Made by a program: the position numbers and the translations under genes. 64,000 nucleotides of DNA, from positions 39,079 to 103,078 of the forward strand of contig JAVJVZ010000041.1 of NCBI GenBank assembly GCA_040220855.1, written 5' to 3'. The notes under the pieces are model-generated. The model saw only the letters and a list, made by a program, of their open reading frames with translations, was not told where the DNA came from and did no database searches. Below are positions 7,731 to 16,752 of this stretch, in pieces. The DNA comes from JACKNG01 sp040220855 (GTDB taxonomy: Bacteria > Pseudomonadota > Gammaproteobacteria > Ga0077536). The number at the start of each line of letters is the position of its first letter. The first letter of the stretch is position 1.

Positions 7731-7800
7731 CAAAATCGCCGGGAGCGATTTTGAACAGCCGCAGGCTGGCCCGAAGGGCGGAGGGCAGGATGCCCGGAGT
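7731..7800 (-). repeat. Four-hairpin mini-element, copy B
   Basis: A 70-bp insertion in the transposase gene. On the plus strand it reads as four adjacent stem-loops: AAAATCGC/GCGATTTT, CAGCC-GCA-GGCTG, GCCC-GAA-GGGC and GGGCA/TGCCC. Removing it joins GTATT to TCGCGCC, restoring the expected transposase sequence VFAPNSK. Confidence 0.8.
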
Positions 7801-7812
7801 AATACTCCGTGA

Positions 7813-7884
7813 CAAATTCACCGGGAGTGAATTTGGACGCACGCAGTGCGCCCGCAGGGGGCGCGCCAGGGATGGCGCGCATCC
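7813..7884 (-). repeat. Four-hairpin mini-element, copy A (divergent sequence)
   Basis: A 72-bp insertion 12 bp from copy B. It has the same four-stem layout but different stem sequences: AAATTCAC/GTGAATTT, GCAC-GCA-GTGC, GCCC-GCA-GGGGGC and GCGCGCCA/TGGCGCGC. Removing it joins CGATT to TCACGG, restoring the expected RFHGVF. It therefore preserves structure rather than sequence. Confidence 0.75.
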
Positions 7885-8129
7885 AATCGGGTCAGGTTGA
7901 CCCGCGGCTTGGGCACCAGGGCGGCCAACTGGGCGATGAAAATCCAATGGCTCGAAGATGACGTGCGTCGTGCCGTCACGGTACGGCGTCTTCAACTCGT
8001 ACCGAACGTTGCCGTTCGGCGTCAGCGACAGGCGCTTTTCCGAGATCGCCGGCCGGCTGATATACCGACACAACCGCTCGAGCTTCTGGCGTTGATCCGC
8101 CCGCGCCGACACGCCGGCGTGCAGGGAGA

Positions 8130-8200
8130 CAAAATCGCTTGGAGCGATTTTGAACCGCCGCAGGCGGGCCCGAAGGGCGGAGGGCAGGATGCCCGGAGTC
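8130..8200 (-). repeat. Four-hairpin mini-element, copy C
   Basis: A 71-bp insertion, close in sequence to copy B but with compensating stem changes (CCGCC-GCA-GGCGG in place of CAGCC-GCA-GGCTG). It splits the transposase between KVAG and SLHAG and shifts the frame. Confidence 0.8.
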
Positions 8201-9219
8201 ACCCAGCGACCTTGCCGACCCCGGCATCGAAGGGCTGGTCACACGCCGGCAGCGTCTGCAGCGTGAACACCTTGCGGCCCTGTTGCGGCCCGACGGCAAT
8301 GCGGTAGGTGATTGACGATCTCAGCAGCTGCCCCATCGCCCCGGCCTCGAGCTCGTCACCAGCCAGGTAGCTGTTCTCCGCGTCGCGTTCCAGCAGTCCC
8401 TGGCGCTCGAGGAAGCGTCCGATGCGCCGTGCAAGGATCTGAGTAAGCCCGGCCAACTCGGCGCTCGTCGGAGCCCTCACCCAGCGGAAGCGCAGCGAGC
8501 TGTCAGGACGTTCGACGTACACCCCGTCGAGGAACAGCATGTGCAAGTGGACGTTCAGGTTCAGCGCGCTGCCGAAGCGCTGGATCAGCGTGACTGCGCC
8601 AGCCTGGGCCGTCTTACGTGAGAAACCCGCCTTCTTGATCAGGTGCGTGGCGATGCAGCGGTAGACGATACCGAGCACGCCGGTCATGACCTCAGGGCGG
8701 CTGGTGAACAGGAAGCGCAACGGATAAGGGACGCTCAACACCCACTGGCGCACCGGCTGCTCGGGAAACACCTCGTCGACCAGCAGCGCGGCGCTCTCCG
8801 TCATGCGCCGCGCGCCGCAGCTCGGGCAGAAGCCGCGCCGCTTGCAGCTGAACGCGACCAGGTGCTCGGCATGGCAACTGTCGCAACGCACCCGCAGGAA
8901 ACCATGCTCGAGTCGACCACACTCGAGGTAGTCCTCGAACTCCCGCTCGACATACTCCGGCAGGCTCTTGCCCTGCGCTGCCAGATGCAGCTTGAACGCC
9001 GGGTAGTGTTCCTGAACAAGTTGATAGAGGAGGGTGTGCTCCGGGCGATGCCGCACATACAGCGGCGCGCCGACACCCGGGCTGGCCTCCCTGCCAGCAG
9101 GCAACGGCGACATGATCGCTTCCTTGCGATGATTTGCTCGCTAGCAGGCTACCAGTCCGATCAGCTGTCGGCGAATCGGCGGCCAGGTCCAGACTACCCG
9201 GGGCGCTCGGATATGCGCT

Positions 9220-10155
9220 TCACGCGTCTCCCGTGGATCTTCCTGCCCACGCACCGCCCACCCACGAATGCCCAAGATCCTCGCCTTGCTCTGCGGCAAG
9301 GACCGCGGGCATCAAGAAACTCCGAAGGTCGTCAACCACTTGCACGAGGCTCAGTTCCCGCTCCGGGAGTTGGGTGCGCTCCAGGAACGCTCGCCACTGC
9401 TTGTTCTTCTGCTCATCGGTCGCGAATTCCTCACTCAATCCGATTGGCACCGTCTGTGGGAGCGTCGTCGCCCTGCATTCGAACGTCGCGCGGACGGCCG
9501 CCGCCAATGTGTGCCCCTCAAACGAAAACTGTCTCGCAAGGCACCAGAGATCGTAATAGTCTTTCATCCGGCTGTTCTGCATGCCGAGGTCGACCAGGGC
9601 CTGCAGCTTTTCAGCAACGACCGTCTCGGGAGGATAAGCCCGGATCCTTGGCGCCGGCAGGTCGAGTAGTGTCGGATAATCGATTTCCTGCGCTGCAGGT
9701 GTGACGACATCACCGAACCCTATGTCTACCTGCACTGGGATATTGGCGTTGCCCAGTCTCGCGTTCAGCTTCACCCGCTGCCCCTGATAGCTTTGGCCCT
9801 CGCGGATCTCTGCGACGCGAATGCTGTCGGGATCAAATTCGAGCCCATCGGGCTCTACATCCACGCGACACAGTTCCTGGAACACCACCGTCAAGCGCTC
9901 ACGGGATGCCTCGCCGAAACCGAGCAGATCCAGATCACGCGTTGGTCGATGCCCCGATTTCGTCCATAACGCGAATAGCATCGCGCCCTTGAGAATGAAC
10001 TGCCCGCCGTGCTCGGACCGGGCAACGCGGTACAAAAGACGCTCCAGCGCATAGCGCGTCAACGTGAGGTTCGGATCCTCGCGTTGAGTCACGCTCAGGT
10101 TCAGCAGCCGTTGGCGCACGGAGGCCGCAAGGTTGGCAGGCCGCGCCCGGCTCAT
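9220..10155 (-). CDS. abiEii: AbiEii/AbiGii nucleotidyltransferase toxin
   Basis: A 311-residue protein from an ATG at 10155 that overlaps the TGA of the upstream gene by 4 nt (ATGA). The nucleotidyltransferase core is visible as LKGAMLF (K56) followed by RPTRDLDLL (D74, D76), and later VQVDIGFGD, ETVVAEKLQAL and RMKDYYDLW. Family members transfer nucleotides to tRNA acceptor ends or otherwise arrest growth, and act in phage abortive infection. With AbiEi upstream this is a complete type IV toxin-antitoxin pair. Active-site residues are present, so the toxin is probably functional. Confidence 0.9.
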   Translation of the reverse strand: MSRARPANLAASVRQRLLNLSVTQREDPNLTLTRYALERLLYRVARSEHGGQFILKGAMLFALWTKSGHRPTRDLDLLGFGEASRERLTVVFQELCRVDVEPDGLEFDPDSIRVAEIREGQSYQGQRVKLNARLGNANIPVQVDIGFGDVVTPAAQEIDYPTLLDLPAPRIRAYPPETVVAEKLQALVDLGMQNSRMKDYYDLWCLARQFSFEGHTLAAAVRATFECRATTLPQTVPIGLSEEFATDEQKNKQWRAFLERTQLPERELSLVQVVDDLRSFLMPAVLAAEQGEDLGHSWVGGAWAGRSTGDA

Positions 10156-10760
10156 GCCGTTGCTTCTAGGTAGGGGCGCATGACGTTCGAAACGCGACAG
10201 ATCCTCGCGTAGTACCAAAGGTCGTCATTGCTGCATTTCTTCTGCGCCCGGCAGTCGCGTAGCGCTTCTAGCGCAACGTCCAGCCCAATCTTGTTGCGGT
10301 ACTTGAAACAGTCCGCCACGGTCTTTGCCGCGCTGTAAATCCGGGCCTGTACGCCCTCGATCGCATGGTCTTCGACGCCCTCAGTGAGCGCCTGGCCGGA
10401 GAACCGGACGATGTGCAGCGGCGGATAGTCGATGCGTGGCCGGGCGGCGCGGCGGTCCAGCGCCATCCAGACTTCAAAGGGGCTCTGGGTACCCAACTCG
10501 TGAAACTGGAGCGCGGACAGCAGGCAGATCACGCCGTGTGGTACCCGCTTGGCCGCCTGGGCGAGGCCGTGGTGGACAGAGATATCGGCGTCGGTGGCGA
10601 CGTAGAGCCCGCGCCCGGTGCGGGTGAGGAGCCCCTTCTGGCAGAGCCGGCGCAGGTACTCAGGGTGGATGCCACGCGAAGTCAGGTCCCGTACGCGCAG
10701 AACGCCCATGCGGCGGGCGAGGTCTAGGACGTTCTCGGCTGTGCTTGGCTCTCGCGACAT
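10152..10760 (-). CDS. abiEi: AbiEi-type antitoxin / transcriptional repressor
   Basis: A 202-residue protein. The N-terminal winged-helix region runs through VLDLARRMGVLRVRDLTSRGIHPEYLRRL and the following GLLTRTGRGLYV, the hallmark start of AbiEi antitoxins. The C-terminal domain includes YSAAKTVADCFKYRNKIGLDVALEAL, also conserved in the family. In studied systems AbiEi does not bind the toxin protein but represses the operon through inverted repeats upstream. Such repeats are present here directly before the start codon (10761-10806). It is translationally coupled to the toxin gene. Confidence 0.9.
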   Translation of the reverse strand: MSREPSTAENVLDLARRMGVLRVRDLTSRGIHPEYLRRLCQKGLLTRTGRGLYVATDADISVHHGLAQAAKRVPHGVICLLSALQFHELGTQSPFEVWMALDRRAARPRIDYPPLHIVRFSGQALTEGVEDHAIEGVQARIYSAAKTVADCFKYRNKIGLDVALEALRDCRAQKKCSNDDLWYYARICRVSNVMRPYLEATA

Positions 10761-10806
10761 GTGTATAAGTATTGACGTTTATACGTATGTGTCAATCTTT
10801 ATACAC
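10761..10806. promoter_or_regulatory. Large inverted repeat, probable AbiEi operator
   Basis: Arms GTGTATAAGTATTGAC (10761-10776) and GTCAATCTTTATACAC (10791-10806) pair at 14 of 16 positions around an AT-rich centre. The repeat abuts the antitoxin start codon. AbiEi proteins are known to repress through paired inverted repeats in this position, so it should be the autoregulatory site and overlap the promoter. Confidence 0.7.
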
Positions 10807-11293
10807 GGTTCTTCCTGCCAGGCTTGATGCGGGCAGCTAGGCTTGATGCCGGCACCGCCTCGCACGTCTGCGCCGACGATGCCGCCCCCAGTCGTGTACG
10901 TGTATAGAAAATCGAATTATCTGTACACGTCCAGGCGCACATGCATAGATTCCGCTCCCAAACTGAGCCCGAGCGCAGGGCTAGTCGCGCGCAGCCATGC
11001 CGCCCGCTGGAAGTTCACGGAGGCGAGCATGCCTCGCTTACTTGGATGCCGGTGGTCCAGGTCGTTCTGGTGGAAATCGTTCGGTAAGTGCTTCTGGCCA
11101 CCTGAGCACTTCAGTGACTCAGATCCGCTTACGCGGTAAAGGCCCTGGGCCACCCCACCCATCGATCGGGAAATGCCTGGTCGCAGACAACGTCGGCGCT
11201 ACCCTGTTGGGAGTCGTCTCGGCGCAGACCAGCAGGCCCAGTGCGGGCGATGTCAATCACGGTGTCTATCACCTCCTTTGAAATAATGCGGCG
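10807..11293. other. Intergenic stretch with a second inverted repeat
   Basis: No protein family is recognisable. A second inverted repeat, ACGTGTATAG (10898-10907) and CTGTACACGT (10921-10930), flanks an AT-rich 13-bp centre. It echoes the GTGTATA/TATACAC arms of the AbiEi operator and could be a further binding site or a promoter. A good minus-strand ribosome-site sequence, AAGGAGGTGAT, at about 11,270 precedes only a short open frame of unknown meaning. Confidence 0.4.
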
Positions 11294-12310
11294 ATGCCGC
11301 GCGTGGTTGAGAGCGGAATAGGCGGCTGCGGCAGTCTCGGGCGCCAGGCGTCGGACATTGTGTTCGTCCCGCACCGCCATTCGGCGCATGTCGATGGCGA
11401 GCGTGTCGAGTTGGAACTGGTTTTCCATTCGCACTTCAAGGAATCGCGCAGTGAACCAGTATCCGCACGCGCCGAAGTGGCTGGCTTGCCTGCCGTGGTC
11501 GCTCCAATCCTTGTCGGCGCCGCCTTTGACCAGGTGGGAAACGCGATCGAAGCAGAAAGCAAGCGATACGTGGCGACATACAAGGGGGCCGCATCATCAC
11601 ATCGCTTCGAGGACGGCGAAAAAACGCTAGCCGGCATCGAGTTCGTCAGACGCATCGGAACCGATGCGAACGTGGCAATGCGGTTCTGCGCCGTGGTCCG
11701 CCGGGTGGCCGGCGAAGAGCAGTTCTTCTACCTCGAGCCCTTCGGGCTAGAGTTCAACTACAGCAAGGTCAAAGTCGTCGCTCTTGATTGGCTCTCTCCA
11801 TTCGGCATCGACCTGCTCAATCCCTGGGAGATCCTCACCGACCGGTTCAGCGACAGTCGCAAAACGGGCATGAGCAATGATCATGACATCGATCTCACCC
11901 TGGAAGTGAGCTTCGACAACCTGGTCTACAGCTCCAGCTCGAAAAAGGTCGAAACCGTTTCCCTCGGATCTAACCAGATCCGCTTCCGCGATGTGCCTGT
12001 GGCCGGGGTGTTTGCCAAACAAGGTAGCGGATTGAACGGTCTCAAAGCGGATCGCGGAGAAGCCTTCCAGGCGGCCTCCGAACAAGCCGCTCAAACACGA
12101 GTCGCCTATGGGAGCGTCGGCAACAGGGCGCTGATCTTCTCTGTCCCGCAGCCGAGCTCGAGTGGCAGTTCGGCCCAGCATTTCTCAGTAACCGTCACAG
12201 CCACCGAGATCGATGATTTCGGTTCGCGCATCAAGGAGTTGTCCGAGCAGTTCGAATCGAATCGAGAAGGTCTGCAGAAAGCGGTCCTGGATGCGTTCAG
12301 CGCACCATGA
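11294..12310 (+). CDS. Uncharacterised protein
   Basis: A 338-residue protein without a recognised family. There is no signal peptide or membrane segment. The body is a mix of strand-rich segments (for example RFCAVVRRVAGEEQFFYLEPFGLEFNYSK) and a charged helical C-terminus (IKELSEQFESNREGLQKAVLDAF). The ATG at 11294 is the first start after an in-frame stop at 11279 and lacks an obvious ribosome site, so the true start could be a little downstream. Base composition is more balanced than in the following chromosomal genes, in line with the accessory character of the left part. Being next to AbiE makes a mobile-element or defence role possible but unproven. Confidence 0.6.
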   Translation: MPRVVESGIGGCGSLGRQASDIVFVPHRHSAHVDGERVELELVFHSHFKESRSEPVSARAEVAGLPAVVAPILVGAAFDQVGNAIEAESKRYVATYKGAASSHRFEDGEKTLAGIEFVRRIGTDANVAMRFCAVVRRVAGEEQFFYLEPFGLEFNYSKVKVVALDWLSPFGIDLLNPWEILTDRFSDSRKTGMSNDHDIDLTLEVSFDNLVYSSSSKKVETVSLGSNQIRFRDVPVAGVFAKQGSGLNGLKADRGEAFQAASEQAAQTRVAYGSVGNRALIFSVPQPSSSGSSAQHFSVTVTATEIDDFGSRIKELSEQFESNREGLQKAVLDAFSAP

Positions 12311-12472
12311 ACGCGCGCTGCGAACTTACGCGCTCCGCAGGGCGAACGTCTTGCAGGGGGTAAAGCCAGCAGCCGTGCCGCTCGATGTGCCGACTGCACA
12401 GCCCGACCTGCAGCGACAGATACTCGCGCGCATGTCCGAGTGGTGACTATGTCGAGGGTCGTCATCGCGCGC
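12311..12472 (+). other. Short gap with a possible coding remnant
   Basis: In one plus frame the stretch up to 12446 reads LRTYALRRANVLQGVKP...DLQRQILARMSEW and stop, which looks like the C-terminal end of a real protein with no N-terminal part. Its family was not recognised. It may be the last piece of a mobile gene at the boundary between accessory and chromosomal DNA. Confidence 0.3.
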
Positions 12473-15400
12473 CTAGACGCCCTGCGATTCGGCATCCTGC
12501 CGGCGCTGTTCATCGGTATCCGCATTGCGCTGGCGCGCGAGTTCGCGCACGTAGATTGCGCGGGATTTCGTGCGCCGCGCCATGACCGCGTAGAGCACCG
12601 GAACGAGCAGGAGTGCCATTACGGTCGCGGTGGCCACGCCCCCGATGATCACGAGGCCGAGAACCCGGCGCACTTCTGCGCCCGGGCCGACGGCGACAGC
12701 AAGCGGCACGGCGCCGAACAGGGTGGCGAAGGAGGTCATCACGATGGGGCGGAATCGTACGCGCGCAGCGTGCTCGAGCGCCTCACTGAAGTCTTCACCG
12801 CGATCGCGAAGCTGGTTCGCGAACTCGACCAGCAGGATGCCGTTCTTGGCCATGAGGCCGACGGCGAGTACGAGTCCGATCTGGCTGAAGATGTTGATGC
12901 TCTCGCCCGCCGCGGCCAGCGTCACGAGCGCACCGAGCACCGCCAGCGGCACACCGGCGAGCAGCACCAGCGGCTGCACGAAGCTCTCGAACTGCGCCGC
13001 CATGACGAGAAACACCACCAGCATCGACAGTGCAAAGGCCACGGTGAAGGCCGCCGCCGACCGGCGATAGTCCTCGCTCTGGCCGAGGTAGCCGATGCGC
13101 ACGTCGGGCGGGAGCTCGTCGCGGGCACGTGCGGCGAGCTGGTCGAGCACGTCGCCGAGCGAGGCGCCCGGCGCGAGCGAGGCTTTCAGGGTGACCGAGG
13201 GCAGGCGATCGGTGCGATAGAGTTCGGGCGCGCGCCCGATGACTTCGCTCGTGACGAGGTTCGACAGCGGCACCAGCTCGCCCGCGTTCGTGCGCATCTC
13301 GATGTTGGCGATGTCCTCCGGGGTATCGCGATGGACGCCGTCGGCGCGCACCATCACTTCGTAGCTCTCGGCGTCGAGCGAGAAGTCGGTGATGTCCTCG
13401 CCGCCGAAGAGTATCTGCAGCGTACGGCCGATCTCCTCCATCGAGATGCCGAGAACCCCGGCGCGCGCCCGATCGACGTGCAGTCGAAGCTGCGGACTGC
13501 GCGGCTGGTAATCGAGCCGTGCCTGCGCGATCCCCGGAATGTCGCGCGCGAGGTCGCGTGCACGCTCGGCCGCGCCATGCGCGCGTTCGAGGGAGTCGGC
13601 GCCGAACACCATCTGCACGGGCTGCTCGAAGCCGCTGCCGGTGAGCGAGGGCGGATCGAGTGCGAACACCTGCGCGCCGCTGATCCCGGCAAGCTTGGGC
13701 AGCAGCGCCTCGGTCACTGCGAACTGGCTCTGCTCACGCTGGCCCCAGGGCTTGAGGCGGAAGATGACGATGGCCGAGTTCACCGGTCCCTGGCCGGCGC
13801 TGCGCGGCGCGACCAGCGAAATGATGTGCTCGGCCGGACCGTCGGCGGCGGTCATTGGCATGAGGATGGCTTCCACCTGGTCGAGGATGTCTTCCATGTA
13901 GGTGAGCGTCGCACCCTGCGGACCTTCGATGGGAATGAACACGGTGCCCCGATCCTCCGGCGGCGTCAGTTCGCGTGGCAGCGTCTGGAACAGCCACCAA
14001 GTCGCGCCATAGAGCAGGGCGGCGAGCACGATGACCAACCAGCGCGCCTTCAGGGCGTGCTGCAATACGCGCACGTACACGGCGCTGGCACGCTCGAAGC
14101 CCGCCGAGACGGCGCGATGGAACCTGCCCGCTTCGACCTTGCGCGCATCGACCAGCTTGGATGCCACCATCACGCCGAGGGTGAGTGCGACGAGACTCGA
14201 GAAGGCGAGGCTGCCCCCGAGCGCGGCAGCGAACTCGGTGAACAGGCGCCCGGCGTCGCCGGTCAGCACGCTGAGCGGCGCGATGACGGCGAGCAGGACG
14301 AGGGTGGTCGCGATGACCGCGAACGCGACCTCGCTGCCGCCCCGGTCGGCGGCGAGCAGGGCGGGTTTGCCGCGCTCTGAATAGCGGAACACGTTCTCGG
14401 CGACGACGATGGCATCGTCGACCAGCATGCCGATGGCGAGAATGAGTGCCAGCAGCGTGAGAACGTTGATGGAGAACCCGAACGCGTAGAGCACGATGAA
14501 TGCGGCGATCACCGAGGCGGGAATGGTTGCAGCCGGCACCAGCGTCGAGCGCCACGAGCCGAGGGAGAGAAACACCACGGCGACGACTACGCCTATCGTG
14601 ATGAACAGCGTCATCACGATCTGCCGGGTCGCCCCGGAGATGAAGACCGACTCGTCGTACGCGACCGTGACATCGATGTTGCCCGGGATGCGCGGCGCCA
14701 GCTCATCGAGCTTGTCGCGCACGCCCTGGGCGACGGCGAGGGTGTTCGAGCCGCTCTGGCGCACGATGCCGAGGCCGATGGCCTCGTCGCCGTCGAAGCG
14801 TACGGCGGTGCGCATGCGTTCGGGGCCGTACTCGATGCGCGCAACGTCGGCCAGCGTGACGAGCGTGTCGCCTTCCTCGCGCAGCACCAGGTCGCGATAG
14901 GTCTCCGGCCGCTCGAGTTCTGTCATGCTGCGCACCGTCAGCTCGCGCGTGTCTGCAACCAGCCGTCCTGCCGGCAGCTCGAGATTGCCACGCCGCAGCG
15001 CCTGCTCGACATCGAGCGCGGTCACGTTGCGCGCCGCCATGGCATCGACGTCGAGCCATACCCGCAGCGCGTAGCGCCGCTCTCCGCCGAACAGCACGGT
15101 GGCGACACCGCCGACGGTCGACAGCGAATCGACCAGCGCGCGATCCGCGAAGTCCGAGAGCTGCAAGCGGCCGAGCTCCTCGCTCGTCAACACCAGCCAC
15201 ATGATGACCTGGGCATCCAGCGAGCGCTGTGCGATCTCGGGTTCCTCGGCCGCGTCCGGCAGCTCGTTGCGAATGGCCGAGACGCGATCACGCACGTCCG
15301 CGGCAGCCAGGTCGAGGTTGCGACCGAGCGTGAACTCCACCTCGATGCGGGCGCGGCCGTCGCGCGATTGGGCGCGGATGCGCCTCACCCCCTCGATGGC

Positions 15401-15616
15401 ACTGACCGATTCCTCGACCGCTTCGGTGACATCCCGCTCGACCACTTCGGCCGATGCACCCGGGTAAATCACGGTGACGGTGATGGTGGGGTCGTCGATG
15501 TCCGGATACTCGCGCACGGCGAGGCGCAGCAGCGCGGCGACGCCGAGTACAACGATGAGCAGCGAGATCACGGTCGCGAGCACCGGCCGGGTGACCGCGC
15601 TGCGGACGAGTTTCAC
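12473..15616 (-). CDS. RND-family efflux pump, inner membrane subunit
   Basis: A 1,047-residue AcrB/MexF-type proton antiporter. The N-terminal membrane helix (LATVISLLIVVLGVAAL) is followed by the PDIDDPTITV-type porter entry. The proton relay residues are present: D400 and D401 in IGMLVDDAIVVAENV, and K924 in GLMAKNGILLVEF. The C-terminal membrane block ends LGLVIIGGVATATVMALLLVPVLY. It exports drugs or other small molecules from the periplasm or inner leaflet, with the fusion protein encoded directly upstream (4-nt ATGA overlap) and an outer membrane channel that is not encoded nearby. The substrate cannot be told from sequence. Confidence 0.95.
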   Translation of the reverse strand: MKLVRSAVTRPVLATVISLLIVVLGVAALLRLAVREYPDIDDPTITVTVIYPGASAEVVERDVTEAVEESVSAIEGVRRIRAQSRDGRARIEVEFTLGRNLDLAAADVRDRVSAIRNELPDAAEEPEIAQRSLDAQVIMWLVLTSEELGRLQLSDFADRALVDSLSTVGGVATVLFGGERRYALRVWLDVDAMAARNVTALDVEQALRRGNLELPAGRLVADTRELTVRSMTELERPETYRDLVLREEGDTLVTLADVARIEYGPERMRTAVRFDGDEAIGLGIVRQSGSNTLAVAQGVRDKLDELAPRIPGNIDVTVAYDESVFISGATRQIVMTLFITIGVVVAVVFLSLGSWRSTLVPAATIPASVIAAFIVLYAFGFSINVLTLLALILAIGMLVDDAIVVAENVFRYSERGKPALLAADRGGSEVAFAVIATTLVLLAVIAPLSVLTGDAGRLFTEFAAALGGSLAFSSLVALTLGVMVASKLVDARKVEAGRFHRAVSAGFERASAVYVRVLQHALKARWLVIVLAALLYGATWWLFQTLPRELTPPEDRGTVFIPIEGPQGATLTYMEDILDQVEAILMPMTAADGPAEHIISLVAPRSAGQGPVNSAIVIFRLKPWGQREQSQFAVTEALLPKLAGISGAQVFALDPPSLTGSGFEQPVQMVFGADSLERAHGAAERARDLARDIPGIAQARLDYQPRSPQLRLHVDRARAGVLGISMEEIGRTLQILFGGEDITDFSLDAESYEVMVRADGVHRDTPEDIANIEMRTNAGELVPLSNLVTSEVIGRAPELYRTDRLPSVTLKASLAPGASLGDVLDQLAARARDELPPDVRIGYLGQSEDYRRSAAAFTVAFALSMLVVFLVMAAQFESFVQPLVLLAGVPLAVLGALVTLAAAGESINIFSQIGLVLAVGLMAKNGILLVEFANQLRDRGEDFSEALEHAARVRFRPIVMTSFATLFGAVPLAVAVGPGAEVRRVLGLVIIGGVATATVMALLLVPVLYAVMARRTKSRAIYVRELARQRNADTDEQRRQDAESQGV

Positions 15617-16752
15617 CCGCCCTCTCCGGCCGGTGCGGGCGCGCGCTGCGCCGTCGCCGGTCGCACCTTCTGGCCGTCCCGCAACCGCTGCAGGCCCGCC
15701 TCGACCACCCGTGCGCCAGCCCCGAGCCCGTCTACGATCTCCACCCAGCCGTCGCGCCGGATGCCGGGAGTCACGCTGCGGCGATGGCCGATGAGATCCT
15801 CGTCGACGACGTAGACATAGGCGGCCGGTCCCCGCGTGACGAGCGCCGCCTCGGGCACGGTGAGCGCGTCACGCCGCCCGAGGATGAGCGTGACCTCCAT
15901 CAGCATGCCGGGCTTGAGCCGCCCATCGCGGTTGTCCAGCGTGGCCTCGAGCGGCAGCGTGCGCGTCGCCCTGTCGAGAGCGGGGGCGATGAAGCTGAGC
16001 TCGGCTTCGAAACGCTCGCCGGGGTAGGCGGTGCTCGCGAGCTCCACCTGCACGGTGTCGTCGATGTGCGGCAGGGTGGCGGCAGGGGCGTCGAAGGCGA
16101 CGTCGAGCGGGCTCGTGATGCTGAGCGTGGTGATGGCCTGCCCCGGCGTGACGAAGGCGCCCCGGCTAACCAGCCGGGCGCCAGCGACCCCGGCGAACGG
16201 CGCGATGACGCGGCGCTCGCCGAGCGCTTCGCGCGCCACTTCGACCGCGGCGGCGGCCGTCGCCAGGGCGGCGCGCGCGCTGTCGACGCGCGCATCCGCC
16301 GCGAGTTCACGCTCCGCGAGCGTAGTTTGCCGCGCCAGGGCGAGCTCGGCCTCGGTGTGCTGGGCACGGGCTTCGGCTAAGCGCGCGCGCTCGCTGGCGC
16401 GGTCGAGCTCCACGAGCATCTGCCCGCGCGCGACGGCCTGGCCTTCGCTGAAGCCGAGGTCAACGACGCGACCGTTCACTTCGACCGTCACGGTGATGGA
16501 TTCCGGGCTTTCCAGCGTTCCCGTGGCCGGGACCTGCTCGGCGATGTTGCGCGTGACGGCCGTGGCGAGCTCGACGCGCGGTGGCGGGCGCTCCTCCGCG
16601 CCCTTGTCCTGGCCACCGGCGAGCCAGTCGCGCCAGACGTCGGGCCAGGCAAACGCCGCCAGCCCGACGGCGGCGGCTGCGGCGACGACGACCAGCAGCA
16701 CGGTACGCGCACGGCCGGAGACGCCGCGGCACGCGCAGCGTCGCTCAGACAC
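15613..16752 (-). CDS. RND efflux periplasmic adaptor (membrane fusion protein)
   Basis: A 379-residue HlyD/AcrA-like adaptor from a GTG start at 16752. The order is a membrane anchor (VLLVVVAAAAAVGLAAFAWP), a half-lipoyl motif (NGRVVDLGFSEGQAV), an alpha-hairpin rich in A, E and R, the second lipoyl half (IAPFAGVAGARLVSRGAFVTPG), and beta-barrel and membrane-proximal domains (YPGERFEAELSFIAPALDRATRTLPLEATLDN). It bridges the pump to an outer membrane channel. The stop overlaps the start of the pump gene, so the pair is co-translated. Confidence 0.93.
   Translation of the reverse strand: MSERRCACRGVSGRARTVLLVVVAAAAAVGLAAFAWPDVWRDWLAGGQDKGAEERPPPRVELATAVTRNIAEQVPATGTLESPESITVTVEVNGRVVDLGFSEGQAVARGQMLVELDRASERARLAEARAQHTEAELALARQTTLAERELAADARVDSARAALATAAAAVEVAREALGERRVIAPFAGVAGARLVSRGAFVTPGQAITTLSITSPLDVAFDAPAATLPHIDDTVQVELASTAYPGERFEAELSFIAPALDRATRTLPLEATLDNRDGRLKPGMLMEVTLILGRRDALTVPEAALVTRGPAAYVYVVDEDLIGHRRSVTPGIRRDGWVEIVDGLGAGARVVEAGLQRLRDGQKVRPATAQRAPAPAGEGG

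Larger units (their letters stand above)
7388..9113 (-). mobile_element. Decayed IS91-family transposase gene
   Basis: The first 300 codons (8199-9113) encode an IS91 transposase. They contain the zinc-binding cluster CDSC...CPSC and the HUH pair in NVHLHMLFLDGVY. The protein then continues in other frames with ADQRQKLERLCRYISRP (the tyrosine region), APNSKYRARVTPAKRGRGGQ, and the C-terminus FGIDIESCAACGGAVRI (7388-7585). The breaks are explained by three short hairpin elements (7731-7800, 7813-7884, 8130-8200), one extra C near 7951, and a small indel near 7605. After mentally removing these, the reading frame joins into a normal-length protein. The copy cannot be active. Terminal ori/ter sequences were not identified. 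Confidence 0.85.

Noticed and set aside
7591..8202. A separate protein gene of 203 codons
   Set aside because: It is the out-of-frame continuation of the IS91 transposase joined by the hairpin elements, not an independent gene.
12440..14380. Open plus-strand frame of 646 codons
   Set aside because: It is antisense to the RND pump gene, has H-, R- and E-rich unnatural composition, and no domain. The pump on the other strand has all family motifs.
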